Shown: piece after piece, positions 1 to 12,200 of the stretch
Layout: the number at the start of each line of letters is the position of its first letter
Numbering within the stretch: position 1 is the first letter of the stretch
From: Caenorhabditis remanei
Taxonomy: Eukaryota > Nematoda > Chromadorea > Rhabditida > Rhabditidae
NCBI RefSeq assembly: GCF_010183535.1
Contig: NC_071332.1
Span: forward strand, 4,588,001 to 4,652,000
Reading direction: 5' to 3'
Length of the DNA: 64,000 nt
Program-made: the position numbers and the translations under genes
The notes under the pieces: generated by a model
Seen by the model: only the letters and a program-made list of their open reading frames with translations
Told to the model about the DNA's origin: nothing
Databases searched by the model: none

Positions 1-350
1 TTCACGCTTCTGAGATACACGCTGTCAATGAAAAGTTGCGAAAACTTGCAGGGAGGGAGAGAGCGCAGAGAAGCTAGAGTGTCTGTTTTCTCTGCGCCCT
101 CTTTGTCTCGCAGGCGGAAGTAACTATCTTTGTAGGCGTATATCTTGAAGGGTTGAAAAGGAATCAAAAAGTTGTTAACTGGAAAAATGGAGATCAAGAG
201 TTGGAAAATATAAAAATCAAAAAATTAAGAACATGGGGTCAAAACTGAGAGCGTGAGGAACTCTCGAAGTTGACTAGTTTTTTGATAAAAAATTTGGAAG
301 CTTATGAGATTTTTTAGCGGTTTTCCAGGTAAATAGTTGAATTGAAGTCG
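1..350. repeat. Copy of the 'GACGCAGAGAA' inverted-repeat family, opposite in orientation to 9590-9992
   Basis: The first ~200 bases hold the family core (AGAGCGCAGAGAAGC and TTTTCTCTGCGC, flanked by 'gagatacacg' and 'aaaaagttgttaac'). Homology to the reverse complement of 9590-9992 extends to about position 350, including 'tcaactatttacc' and 'cctcacgctctcag'. The two copies therefore form a widely spaced inverted pair about 9 kb apart. The element may continue beyond the left edge of the window. Confidence 0.75.
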
Positions 351-2440
351 AAAATTGACAAATGGTTTAACTAGATCATGTTTCAACACAATTTTTTTCA
401 AAAAACTCCCAAAATAAATGCATTGTCAATAAAACAGGTCATTCTCCCAGAATTTATTACCCATTTTTCTCTTATCAGTATAGACAAAAACAAGCAAACT
501 TTCTCTCCGATCCGATTCATACTTTGTTTTTATGTATGTGTTCGAGGAAACGCCCAAACTGGATAAGGATCTTAGATATTAACGGTCACAAAATACAGAT
601 AGTCCTAGGAAAGATTAAGACATCGAAAAAGTGTAAAATTAAATAAGGAATTTGAAAAATTCATGTTTTTCATCACCGCATATCAGTGGAGTCTGAATAT
701 TCAACAACAAAACAAAATTTGGATGACTAACCGCAAAGAACGCGACGACCCTTGAATGGTCAATTGATTTTATAGTCGGAATCTACAAAGATTGACGAAT
801 CAATTATTTTAGGGTGTGGTCGGGATGGTTAGTCGGTGAAACTTAAACAAGAAACAGAAGGAGACGAAATGAAAAGAAAAAGAACATGTGATGAATAGGA
901 AAAACCGAAAAGATGAGAAGACGGGTGGGGTCGGTGTCCAAACATTGGAGTGAAATAACAATTCGTCTATTTGAAAAACCCAACATAATCAGTTTAACGC
1001 CTTTTTTTCCTATGTTTGTACCGTGCAAACAATTGGATTCAATTTTTGGTGTTTTTTTCGTGTAGGTTGGTAGGGAGGGGAAGAAGCTTCCAGATTTTGT
1101 AACAATTGTGAAATATTTATGTGGTTTGCAGAAATTTGGTAAGATATTGTCGGAATAAATGTTTTTGTTCGTGCGGCGAGGTTTTACAATAAATATTGGA
1201 ACATGTTTAGTATGCTTCGAAAAATGTGATCTCAAAAAAAAAGTGATCTCGAAAACTAATGTTTAGGGTCTGAGAACATAAGCAAAAGTCTGAGTTCAAT
1301 TTTTTAATTTGTCAGATTTCTCGCACGTTATAGGAATGTAAGCTTGATCACAAATTTTCTGAAATTTCTAAAAAATTCAAAAATGTGGAACTTGCAAGGT
1401 TTTACGATCTGAAATTTTACCTAAATATAACGAATGTGGGTTTTTCTTTCGAAGTTTCCGTTTTTTTTGAAAATGTTTCAATTTTTTGTTATTGTCATAG
1501 TTATTGTCATATATTAGGCCACGTGAGCATAATTACTTAAATTGGTTATTAATTGGCTACCTAAATTATAAGTTATTAATTGGCTAACAAAAATTTTTTG
1601 AACGTTTCAAACCGTGGACAAACAACTACTGCTATGCAAGTTTCCTTTCTTTAAAATTTAAAATTTCAAAACTAGTTATTTATAGAACACCAATTTTACA
1701 ATTGAACTAATAGTCGTTTCAAACTTCTGACCGTTTTTGATGAAATTTCATGTATACCCGTAATCATATTATCTGTGAAAACTGTCACAAGTTAGGTCAT
1801 ATGAGCAAGAATTGCAAAACCAGTCTCCGAAAAGTTTCATAGAATTTCGAAACCCTTATGATCTTATCGAAATTGTTATTTTGTAGTTTGTTCCTTCCTG
1901 CCTATTTTTAGTATTCCTCGCTCTATTATATAATTTTGGTATCAACTCACCGTCACAGGTTCATCAGCCTCAATCATCTTCGCTTCCAGAAAATATAGAA
2001 TGAAACTCGGTTATCATATCATTTTGAAACTTTTTTGCGCGGTTTTTATAACCTTTTCTTCTTCCCTCTTCCGCCATACCCCCACCGGAAACGACATATT
2101 GATAAGCATTTTCTGGAAATTAGTCACTGCCGGGCTCTTGCCCATCTCTTGCCCATATCTTGCCCATATTCTCATAAAAACTATGCCATGGAACAAAAAC
2201 ATTCCGGTAGGAGCCATATATCATTTCTCTCCAGACCAATATGACTCATGATTTCCTTCCTCGCCTCTCTCTTTTTTTGTATCTCCACCCACATACTCGT
2301 GTATGTGTACACAAACAATCAGTGATAGGCAACCAAAACGTTCGTATGTATTTTTTCTGTCGGAGAAAGGGGACACAAAAGGGAAAATGGAATCAGAATC
2401 ACATGAAATGTTTACAAAGAATTGTACAAAAATAATGTCA
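351..2440. other. Intergenic stretch with no supported gene
   Basis: This stretch is AT-rich, with homopolymer runs and scattered stop codons. The only protein-like signal is a 30-codon ORF with a CCHC zinc knuckle at 1750-1842, listed separately. ORFs at 843-1235 (minus) and 2000-2251 (plus) show no domain, no convincing splice context and no codon bias. The latter does begin with a hydrophobic stretch 11 nt after an acceptor-like TTCGCTTCCAG. Confidence 0.5.
1750..1842 (+). pseudogene. 30-codon ORF with a perfect CCHC zinc knuckle, probable gag-type or exon relic
   Basis: ATG at 1750 opens a 30-codon frame ending in TAG. Residues 9-22 read CENCHKLGHMSKNC, an exact C-x2-C-x4-H-x4-C zinc knuckle with the usual Gly before the His. 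Such knuckles bind single-stranded nucleic acid and occur in retroelement Gag proteins and in host proteins such as germline helicases. No neighbouring capsid, protease or polymerase sequence is visible, and no flanking exon could be tied to it. It is either a fragment of an old element or a stray exon. The motif itself is certain; its origin is inferred. Confidence 0.4.
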
Positions 2441-4321
2441 TCAAAACTTGACTCCATCCTTGTTGAACGGGATTGAGAAGTGTCTGGAAAGAAAGTTTTA
2501 AAATCTTCTTAGAATTGGAAATCGGGGAATTAAATTCAAGGACCTACTTAAAATTACAAGATTCATAAACCGGGTTGTAAAATACCAAATCAATCTTGTC
2601 CTGGTTAATGAATCGAGATGATACTAATACAAGTCTGAAACTCCAAATTTTTAAAATTCTTAAATTTTGAGTTTAAAGAATAAAGGCTTACGGAGAATCC
2701 ACCACAAAATATAGTATGAAATTCCAGAACTTTGTCTCATCACTCTTATTTTTAGGCCTTGGAACCACCATAGTTAACTGACAGACTGGGAACAACTTTG
2801 CGAAATCTTTTTGCTCGGAAAACTGGAATAACTCCTCCACAGTCACAAACTCATCCAGATATAAGGCTTCTGAAAAACATCAAAGTCTATTTTTCTAGAC
2901 TTTTCACAACTCGCTTACCAATATACCGAGTATTCAAAAAGACTCGCATCAGGGTATCCAAGTCCACTAAACTCTTGTCGCGACGGAAACTTTGGCGATC
3001 GAAAGTCATTTTCAGTTTGGCGCGGACCACCTCGATTTGATTGTTTTCATCCGGTGTCGCTTGAGTGTTCACTTTCACAATTTTACAGAGGGGCCACTTT
3101 TTCTGAGAAATGGAGAGAGTTGAAGGAGTTGAGGGACTAGGGTAAGGTAATGTGTGGTAAAAATATGGGCTCAGAATTAATATTCGGTGTCCAACAATGA
3201 TTATTTTCAAAGTGGTCAGTTTTTGTCATACTTTGGGAAAATTCTGTTATAAACGAGATCACTCGGTGCGGAACGTTCCGGATGTTGGCGCCCAAATTCA
3301 AAATTCAAATTGTTCCAATTTTTTTCGCGAAAACGTCAAAAAATGTAAAAAAAAAGGTGAAAAAAGGTATTTTTTGAAGTCGGGCAGAAATGTTTTGTTG
3401 TGACAATTATATCAATTTTTATACTTGCAGGCAGTAAGCTCGTTTTAACTGAGAAAAAAATCAAAACTTAATGTTATGAGCTGAAAAATATAGCAAATTT
3501 TGGATCTCAGGGAGTCGATCTACTACGGGCTAGTTGGCTAGTCGTTAAGATTTCGAGGAACCGGGGAAAAAGCCTAAATGGCCAAAATAGTCATTCTTGC
3601 GGCATATTAACGATCTGCTCAGAAGTAGGTCAGTGACCTAGAACTCGCCGAGATCTACATTTTGATATATTTTTCAGTTCTTAATAATATATTTCAAGCG
3701 ATTTGGCCCGGTTTGCAAGATTGATTTGAGGCATAGTCCATTTTATAACCCTGCAGCATACCTTCATCTTCATCTCCATCCTGACATCAAGTGTCGATTG
3801 GGAAGCATGTACAATTACACAATTCTCATCCGCTGCGAACAAAAATTGACTATGGGATACTAACCCGTCTTCCGGCTTGATTTCCTGAGAAGCTCATAAA
3901 CTTGCTTTCAATCTAAAAATGTATGTACACACCTTCTCCGCTGGCAAGAACAGTGCCGACCTATAACCATCTCGAATCGTATGGAAGTACACGCGTAGTA
4001 GGTTATAGGAACATTGATTGATGTAAACAGGAAGGGAACCAAAAAGCTGAAATAAAAAGTTCTAAGTTTTGGAAAATAAAGATACCTAAACTGAAAACTA
4101 ACTTCTAAATTCCTTTCCCTTGTAAACGGAAACAACAAGTCACGAATGCACTTTTGCTGATCAGGAAACTTGATGTAAAAGTTTTTGTAGGGCTGAAAAA
4201 TAAGAATCATTGTATTCAAAGAAACAAAACATTCTTTTCCCACATCATATTTATCAAGTCTGAAATAAAGAAACGCAGCTAGAAAGAATACAACAAAGTA
4301 TAGGAAAATAGCACAGTTCAT
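2441..4321 (-). CDS. Single-pass membrane protein, possible divergent FkbM/Methyltransf_21-like protein (298 aa model)
   Basis: Eight-exon model on the minus strand, in translation order: 4321-4244, 4192-4103, 4046-3933, 3884-3762, 3102-2919, 2869-2692, 2634-2548, 2483-2441; all phases agree. Residues 4-20 form a hydrophobic anchor (NCAIFLYFVVFFLAAFLYF) typical of a type II Golgi or secretory protein. The C-terminal third has the layout of nematode FkbM-type methyltransferases: RYIEALYLDEF, then FPVCQLTMVV, then YFVVDSPLVLVSSRF and a final Asn/Cys-containing strand. I see no clear SAM-binding GxGxG, so activity is uncertain. Exon 6 would end in an in-frame TAA at 2689-2691 if its GTAAGC donor (2691-2686) were not used, giving a shorter product. 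The large intron 3103-3761 contains a degenerate 'GGGCCGG' palindrome element. I am confident of the gene and much less so of the family. Confidence 0.6.
3412..3722. mobile_element. Degenerate copy of the 'GGGCCGG' palindromic MITE
   Basis: The inverted arms share 'tactacgggc' / 'gagatctacattttg' and 'gccgcaagaatg' / 'cattcttgcggc' motifs with the complete copy at 37503-37872, ending in 'ggcccggtttgcaag'. The element lies within an intron of the membrane-protein gene. Confidence 0.65.
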
Positions 4322-4899
4322 TACTTCGTCATGTATACATGTATGTGTTTTTCGTGTAGGCTTAAGCCGTTGCAGATCTTATCTCGCTTTCTTAGTAAGC
4401 GGATATGTACATTCAAACTATGAAAATTGTAAAATCCCTCCTTCCCTCTAATTGACTTTTGTCCTAAAAATTGGAATATGAGTAGAGTAGCGGAAATAGA
4501 GTACTACCTGTTTTTATCTACTTGTTTTGTCAATGTTTTGTTGAAAAAAAGTTGGAAACTATGATCGGGAGAGATGAGAACTTGTTTCGGATGTTATGGT
4601 GGAATATTGGAACGGAATGGGGAAATTACTGGGATTTTGAGGTTTTTGATGGATTTATGGGTAATGGAGTCAGGATTTCATACCTTGATGTGACGACCGG
4701 GTACCAAAGATTCAGCGTTTCGAAATTTCAGGCTTCGCGAAGGTTGAAGATCGAAGATTGAAGATAGAAGTTTTGGATTCAGAATTGTGGGTTACGGTCA
4801 TCTAAACTGAAAATAAACTAGATTGTTTGTATTTGGTACAATTCTACAACGAGAAATCTTGAAAGCAAACATTCTTAAATCGAATATTCTGGATAATTA

Positions 4900-5500
4900 A
4901 AGATTTTAGGACTACGGTAATTAAGAATTGAGACGTTTCAAAATTGATACCTTCTTGGAACCGGGACATTTTGAAACTGTGACACATCGAGACAAACATT
5001 CTGAAATCGGAAATACTTATAATTGAAATTTACCAGAATAGAAATAACTTGAAACTGAAACAACATAAGCCTTTCAAAATTTTGGATTTAGGGAAGAACT
5101 GTGTTCTAAAACCTTCAAAACCGCGACCTCCCATAACTGGGACACTTTAAAAGCGGGAAACCGAAAAAACTTCAACCAATCAACTCAAAACTGACCTACC
5201 GTAAACCAGAAACAACTTAAAATGGATAGTGGGACATTTTGAAAACCGGACACTTTGAAACCACGACGTTTTACAACTGGGACACTTCAATACCAAAACA
5301 TCTTGAAACGGAGACACCTCTTTTCCATCCCTATGAACCTTAGACCTATATAAAACCTTTAAAAAACGCGACCTCCCATAACCGTGACTGCATTTTGAAA
5401 CTAATACATACTTCGTAAAACTGTAACAACTTAAAATTTATAGTGAGGCATTTTAAAAGCCGGAGACTTTGAAACCACGGCGTTTTATAACTTTACTTTT
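4900..5500. repeat. Degenerate minisatellite of 'gggacattttgaaac' type units
   Basis: Units such as 'gggacattttgaaac', 'gacactttgaaaccacgac' and 'cataactgggacacttt' recur every 20-40 bases with heavy divergence. Shorter runs of the same vocabulary occur at about 26090-26200 and 39560-39850, so this is a dispersed low-order repeat. Confidence 0.6.
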
Positions 5501-6666
5501 TTCCGATCCCTCTGAACCCTTGAGAGCAAAACTCAATCCCACCTCCCCCTTTTTCTCTTTCAACTTAGTCCAAGAAAGAACCCACCTTCCAATACCTATT
5601 CAGTAAAAAACCAACCTTGCTAATACCTTTTCACTGCCCTTGTCAACCACCTCATAATCCGTCTTGCATCCCATCCCCCTTCACTTTTTTTCTTCCAGTC
5701 AAGGTCTCCACCCCACATGACTTTGGCAACTATTTGTCAAACTTCGTAAGGGTGACCTTTTTGTTTTTTTCTTACATTTTACTTTTTTAGATTCGTTCCC
5801 CCATGGAGGTAGAAACTAAAAAAAAATCCTCTTTCTCACTCACTTCACAGAACGATTGGGATTGCGTAAATCTCTCGATACGCCTCAACTGTGTTCACCT
5901 CCTCTTCTCTTTTTTTCAAAGTATATGTCTCCTCGGATCCCATTATTCTTTTCATACCTAACTAGACACACGGTAATCGGTGTGGCACTCGCTGGAACAA
6001 AAATATAAAATATAGAGACATAAATCTCAATCAATAATTGGCATTTCAAATAACCTTTGTTCTGTTCCATAGGTGTCACCTTTTATGAAACTCTTTGTGA
6101 TTTGTGGTGGTTCCGGATGACCACAACAGTTTTGCAAAGTTTTTGGATTTTTAAAATACCTGTTTGGGGAGGATCGAAAAGTTCAACTTCAAAATGAGAT
6201 TTATAGTCTTTTGGAATAATTGGAAGGGGTACTAAGTGTTCCTGAGTTTTGGGAAATTATAAGTTTTCGACTGTTGGCTACAGTAACCCCAGAAGTTTCA
6301 AAATTTGACATTCGAGAAAACCCTTCTACCGTAATTTAACAGCAAAGTCTTTGAACCTCGAAATATTTCTTACCGTAGTTGGTAGCTCATATTTGGAGGT
6401 CCTAAATCACAGCAATGTGCTTTACGGCTTAAATATAGCGGCGTAGCGACTCAATTTACAGTCAGCAGATACTGAGTGTATTCGCTGTACTAAACATTTT
6501 TCAATTCCCACTGATTTACAGCATTGTTTCAAAGATTTTTGTAGTTTTCGTTTCGTACTTGTCAGGATTTCAATATTTGGTCTTTTTTTGGCTTTTGAAG
6601 AATTCAAAAATTCTGCCTTCACTTTTAAAAAGGGTCTGACATCCAAATTTTATTTCAGTTTCTTTT

Positions 6667-6800
6667 GTATTATTAGCACGGCACGCTTCTTACAACCGCG
6701 CTCTACCGCAACCGCAAAAAGGTTGTGTGCAAAGTTTAGAGACTCAGAAAAAAAGAGACATTTTTATCGGCATTTCGGTGGAGCGCAGTTGTAGGAACTG
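6667..6800. mobile_element. Small MITE, 'cttacaaccgcgctctaccg' family
   Basis: The ends are inverted versions of each other (ggcacgcttcttacaaccgc on the left, gcagttgtaggaactgtgcc on the right). Related copies lie at 30739-30862 and 44376-44510, each about 130 bp, with the internal motif 'gagactcagaaaaa' or its complement. Confidence 0.7.
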
Positions 6801-7279
6801 TGCCGAGCTAATATGTTTCAACATGCCTTCTCAAAAAAGTGTTCCGAAAAAATCTAACTTTCCGTTTTGTTTCATCATTATCTAGCCCAACCCAAAAAAT
6901 ATCCCCTTATCTCTCCACCCTTCCACAAACCCACTTTTTATCCATACCTTCTCTCATTCATTCCAGATTGATCACCCCCTATAAGGCGTGTCTATTCGAA
7001 CACACATTGACGCATTGACATTCCGAATCATCGGTTTTTCCTTTTTCCCATTGTCCGATATCATCACCAATTACCTTTGCCTCTTTCTCTTTCCTTTGAT
7101 ATCCAATTTCCCCCCTTCTTTTCAACAAATAATTTTCAGCCTTTCTCTTGTGTCCCAACACGTTTTGTTCTTTTTTTTCACTGCCCCCTCTCTGTGTCCT
7201 TTATCGAGATGTTGTAACTTGTCTTGACCCTGTAAAATGGCTTCATTCACAATAGGATAGAAAGACAACAAGTTGGTTG

Positions 7280-7293
7280 CCCCCCCCCCCCCC
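7280..7293. repeat. 14-base C homopolymer
   Basis: An uninterrupted run of 14 C between 'agttggttg' and 'ttttccccg'. Such runs form G-quadruplexes on the opposite strand and are length-unstable. Confidence 0.95.
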
Positions 7294-8180
7294 TTTTCCC
7301 CGATTGCCATCATTCTACCACACCTCATATGTCACCAATGTTTTTCAGCAAGAAGTTCTATTCTCCTTCAGAATATTTACTTTTCAATTTCTACTCACAT
7401 CCATTATGTAATCCGATTGTGTTAACAACTATTCTACCGTTTCTCAGTTTTATTTGAACAACTGTTTTTTTCTTCTGTCTGTCCACATTCAAACGGCACG
7501 AATAATATTATGATTGTAGTTTGACGATCTTTTGATAGACGGGAGGGGAAGGAACACCCCATTGACCATAAAAAGTGAATAAAATGGAAAACGGTTTTTT
7601 TGAAATGATCATCATTCTTAGGCGAGTGTTCTTCACATTACTTCCGCTCATTTCCCTGATTTTAATTTCAATTTCAATTTTGTGAATTCGGGGAATCATT
7701 GACCAGAATTCAGAGTCATAGAAGTTCAAGTAAGTTAGTACTGGGAGGGGCTTGTTTTTAAAGGGAAATTAAATAAGTCAGTAATTGATCCTTATTAGTA
7801 GTCTGTTGGAATACTGTACTGACTAGATTTGTCGTGTCAAATTACGGTTAAAATTTCAACTCTTGTAGGCTGAGTTGTTTCAAAATTCTAACATGGCAGC
7901 GGTACTTTCCGTAATAATGGTTCAGGTATTCATGACTACCGTATCATTTGAAGATTTAGTGATAATTTATATCAGAAATAAACTTTTCTCTGTTAAGGGT
8001 CAAGATGATCCAAAATTATAGAAATTTAAATTAAGAATTGCTCCCTCATGTGGCTGGGATGCTGAAGACTTCGTGATTTTGAATCCGTTTTCTTATTTTG
8101 TGCAGGGTCAATATTAGTCGAGTAATACGGCAATAAGGGTTTTTAGATTTATGATTTAGTGTATGTGATTATTTCTAAGT

Positions 8181-8537
8181 AAGGTCATGGAGTCAGTTTG
8201 GAGTTATGAGACGTGACCTTTATGATTGGAAAACTGAGAAAACGTTGATTCCAAATATATATACATTCTGTTTTCTCCCTCGGGAAAAAAACAAGGAAAA
8301 AGTTAGGAAAAATGAAACATTATTACCACACGCAAAAATTTTTTGCAATTTTTTGTCGCAAGCGTTAAAAAGGTAATAATTCTTCATTTTCTTTTCCTTT
8401 TTTTAAACTTTTACCTTGTTTTTCTTGAATACGATGCATCGAGGGCAAAAACTAATAAAATATTTAAAATCAGCGTTTTTTCAGCTTTCCAATCATATAA
8501 GTCACGTCCCATAGCTCCAAACTGACTTCATGACCTT
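8181..8537. mobile_element. Inverted-repeat MITE, 'AAGGTCATGGAGTCAG' family
   Basis: The left end reads aaggtcatggagtcagtttg and the right end is its near-exact reverse complement, ending in tgacctt. Both arms continue inward through 'gagttatgagacgtgac' and 'ttggaaaactgagaaaacg'. A second copy in the channel gene (34262-35355) is split by another element. Confidence 0.85.
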
Positions 8538-9294
8538 CTCAAGTTAGATCTCGCAACGCTAAAAGATTGAATCTCCTGACAAAATTTAGATTTGATTGGA
8601 ATCAAGGGCCTAACGTCGTTTGCTGAAACGCTTACTTATGTCTTCACCGTTTCCTAGCTATTCAACTTTCCACGTTGATAAGGATATCACGCAAAACCGG
8701 GAAATCTACCAATGTATCTAAAGTTCCCAGTTTTCAAACAAAATAAATAAGTTTTTATATCAAAAATACCTGTACAACCTGCTGTGACTTTGGCCACCTG
8801 TTCTACTACCCCGATTACATATTTTTTGTTTCAACGATTTTTCCCCCTCTCTGACTGGTCCTCTCGGTTTCCCTAAACCATTTCGCTTCCTATTTTACTC
8901 ATAATCCTTTCCAATTCACTCTTTAATCCATCGAGATCAGTGAGGTTGAACTTTTCTTTCTTTCACTGCTGTCTCTGATAAATTAGATTGATTAAAAACA
9001 AATATAAACTTACTGTTCTTTCTCTTGCAAAAGTTTCAATTTCTTATTCTTTTCGGACTCCTCTTTTTAAACACAAAACCAGATTACTGATTTTTCGATA
9101 TGTGTGCTTTCTCACTGAACCAGAGTATATTTAGTTGGTATTTGTGGAGGAAGGTAGCTGACAGGGTAGGAGTTCAAATAGTAGTAAACGAGCCCGCCTC
9201 CCTCCCCCTCTTAGATATTTAAAGACCCCTCTTTGCTACTCTCGTCACTTTTGTAGTTTGGTTACTGTCCTAATCAAGTTTTTGAAATTTCAGA

Positions 9295-12200
9295 ATGATC
9301 ACACGTGTCGGCGACGTTGAATCGCCTAGAAGAGGAAGTCCAAGCGAGGTGTTCTCTTCTGATATCAATCATATTCACATGAATCGGAAGGAAGAGAAGA
9401 AAGGGTGAGTTGTCTCAAAATCTTGCCCACAAGAGCGACAGGTTGCCCAAAAGTTGTCTAAATGTTGCCAATAAAAGAGTGATTAGTGAGATTGAGATTA
9501 CAAAACTAATCTATAGGAAGTCTGTATTTTAAATCACAATTTTCAAAATTTCAACATCTATTTTTCATGTTTTTTTAAAAGTATTTTTGACTCCCATTCA
9601 ACTATTTACCAGGAAAACCGCTAAAAACCTGATTTGCTTCTAAATTTTCCAATAAAAAAGTAGTCAACTTTGAAAGTGCCTCACGCTCTCAGTTTTTACC
9701 CCAACTCCTAAATTTTTTGATTTCTACGTTTTCCAACTCTTGATATTTATTTTTGTGGTTGTCAACTTTTTGACAACTCTGCACGCTTTCAAGATACACG
9801 CCTACAAAGATAGATGCTTCCAGCTGCGAGACAAAGAGAGCGCAGAGAAAACAGACACTCTAGCTACTCTGCGCGCTCTTTCTCTCTCTCACTCTCCTCG
9901 CCAGTTTTTGAAACTTTTTTTTTGACATCGTGTATCTCAAAACCTATTAGAGATATCAAAAAGTTGTCAACTACAAAAATGAAGATCTAGGTTTGATCTA
10001 CATAACCAATATAAATTTGAAGCAAATAGACTCATGAGGAGTTTGTAACGCTTTCCCAAAGTTAAACAATTTTTCAAGTTTGAAAACTGTATTCAACACA
10101 TTGAGATCAAAAATTTCCCAAGTTCTGGTTCATTTTTTGCCCCTGTATGTATTTATGGCTACCGTTTCTCAATAAGAATTTCTTATTTATAGATCACCTG
10201 CCACCGCTTTTTTCCATATTTGACATTCCTTAGGCACACACACACATACAAAAACACAAGAACTTCTTGCCAACAATGTCCGAGATGTCTGCCAAAAGTT
10301 CAATAACCAATTTCTTGTAGAACATCGGTTTCTACTTGCTCTTTTCTAATTGATGGAAACACCTTGTTAGTTTCTCTATCTGCCAAAAGATCAGAATGTG
10401 TCCAACCGATTTAGTCGCTGCCTGCTTTTGTTTGCTCTCACTTCCCGATGGTTTGCTCATTGTCAAAATTTAGCGAGCGGAGGGAGTGAGGGGAGCTATT
10501 CCCAGATATTATTAGCATGCGGATCACTGTAGAGGAAACTGATTCCATTGTTTATTACTCTAACTCGAACTCCCCACGTCACGTAATCGATAACAATCGG
10601 AATACCACGTGCTCTGTGGAGAGTCTACGACAGTCTGTATCCTCGAAAAAGTTCCGGAAATTCCGCCGCAATTTTTACGGGTTCATTCGCTCAAGAAGGT
10701 GATTCACTAACAGTATAACGTCAAATTTCATTTCATTTTCGAATTTTCGGTTAATTGGCTTCGGACGGGTGAAAATAGAAACCAGTTGTAGTATATAGTA
10801 GGGTACTCATACATACCCCTCTCGTCATCACATGAACACGCCTTCAAATAAAATTTTTTTGAAGTTTCATGCGTCGTTGTTCGGGATTGTAGTCGTGTCA
10901 CGAGGGGTGGTGAATCTCTTTTTCTTCTCTCGTGAAATCCGAAATCCCAAAATCCAAAAATCCGACGGATTTTTATTCTGTGAGGAGATTCTTTTTATCA
11001 CTTTCTTGTTATTTTCTTGGATAGGAGGCACTTATATTTTCTGGTTCTGAAAAATGGGTCTTGGAGAACGGACGTGAGTTTTTGAGTTTTTTGAGTAGTT
11101 ATTTTTGAGGTTGTGTCATGGAGTCAGGAATGGTTAAAAATAAGAAATCAGTGACTGTTTGTGTAGATCAAATCTAAATTTTTTGTGATGGTTTACATAT
11201 ATTGAAAGCTCTTTAAGTTTCTGAGTTACCAACCATCTAACATTAACAGCGTCTCACAGAGTTAGGGATTGACCAAAATGTTCAAAATTTAGCAAATTCT
11301 ATAGATCAGACATGGATCTCCATTTTTGTAGTTGACAACTTTTTGATAGCTATTCACGCTTTTGAGATATCCGGCTTTAAAGGTGAATTGTCGAAAAAGG
11401 AGGAAGGGGGAGACGCAGAGAAACGAGGGTGTCTGCTTTCTCTGCGTCTCTCCTCTCTCTAGTTGTGACGTCACCATTTTTCAAGAGTTATATCTCAAAA
11501 GCGTGAATAGCTATCAAAAAGTTATCAACTACAAAAAGGGAGGTCTGAGTATGATCTGCATAAAAAGTTAAAAATTGATAAGTTGGGATGTATCCAGGCA
11601 TAGTTACGGAGGATCAAAGTTGAACATTTTCAACATTTTCAACTATGAAACCTTAACAAATCCAGAATTTCGTTTTGCTGCAGATGTTCAAAATGGACAA
11701 CCATCGCGTTCGGAGTGCTCGCCATCCTTTTCCTCCTCTCAACAATTGCTCTCGCTATCGTTGTCGGTATCAAATACAGTGAGGACGACAAACCAACCGA
11801 GGTTAGTTTAACCCCCTAATCCGCAGCGGGTATAAGGTATCTCTCAAAACATTATTTGAGAGAAAAAAGATAAAACAAATAGTAAAATTGAAACAATTTA
11901 AATGAAATGAAACAGAAAGTAAATGGGTCAACAATAAGCGAAGAACTTCCGAAGAGTCACGTGCAAGAAGAGATTGATGCTACAACAGAGGCTCACACGA
12001 CGGCTACAAGAAATGTGGTATAAAGAGAATTGAATATTGTATTGTGAAATAGATTGAATGGATATTGAATATATGGAGTTAAAACTACATTTCGTACAAG
12101 CTAACACATGCTAAAATTGATTAGAAACAAAACGATCTCCTTATAGAAAATAATTCAACGAGACGAAAACGGAAAAGTGCAATTCGACTGGCCGACACCG

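Larger units (their letters stand above)
4322..9294. other. Intergenic region between two divergently transcribed genes
   Basis: About 5 kb with no supported gene. It contains a degenerate minisatellite (~4900-5500), a 'cttacaaccgcgctctaccg' MITE (6667-6800), a 14-base C run (7280-7293) and an inverted-repeat MITE (8181-8537). Pyrimidine-rich stretches at 5640-5900 and 6890-7330 resemble nematode promoter DNA. The last ~200 bases, including 'cttagatatttaaag', probably hold the promoter of the glutamyltransferase gene. Confidence 0.5.

Noticed and set aside
843..1235. 130-codon minus-strand ORF
   Set aside because: Composition is dictated by poly-T runs, with no splice partner, no domain and no clear initiation context.
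2000..2251. 83-codon plus-strand ORF beginning with a hydrophobic stretch after a CTTCCAG acceptor
   Set aside because: The hydrophobic start is suggestive of a signal peptide, but the rest is low-quality sequence with a repeated 'cttgcccatatcttgcccat' block. Not enough to call a gene.
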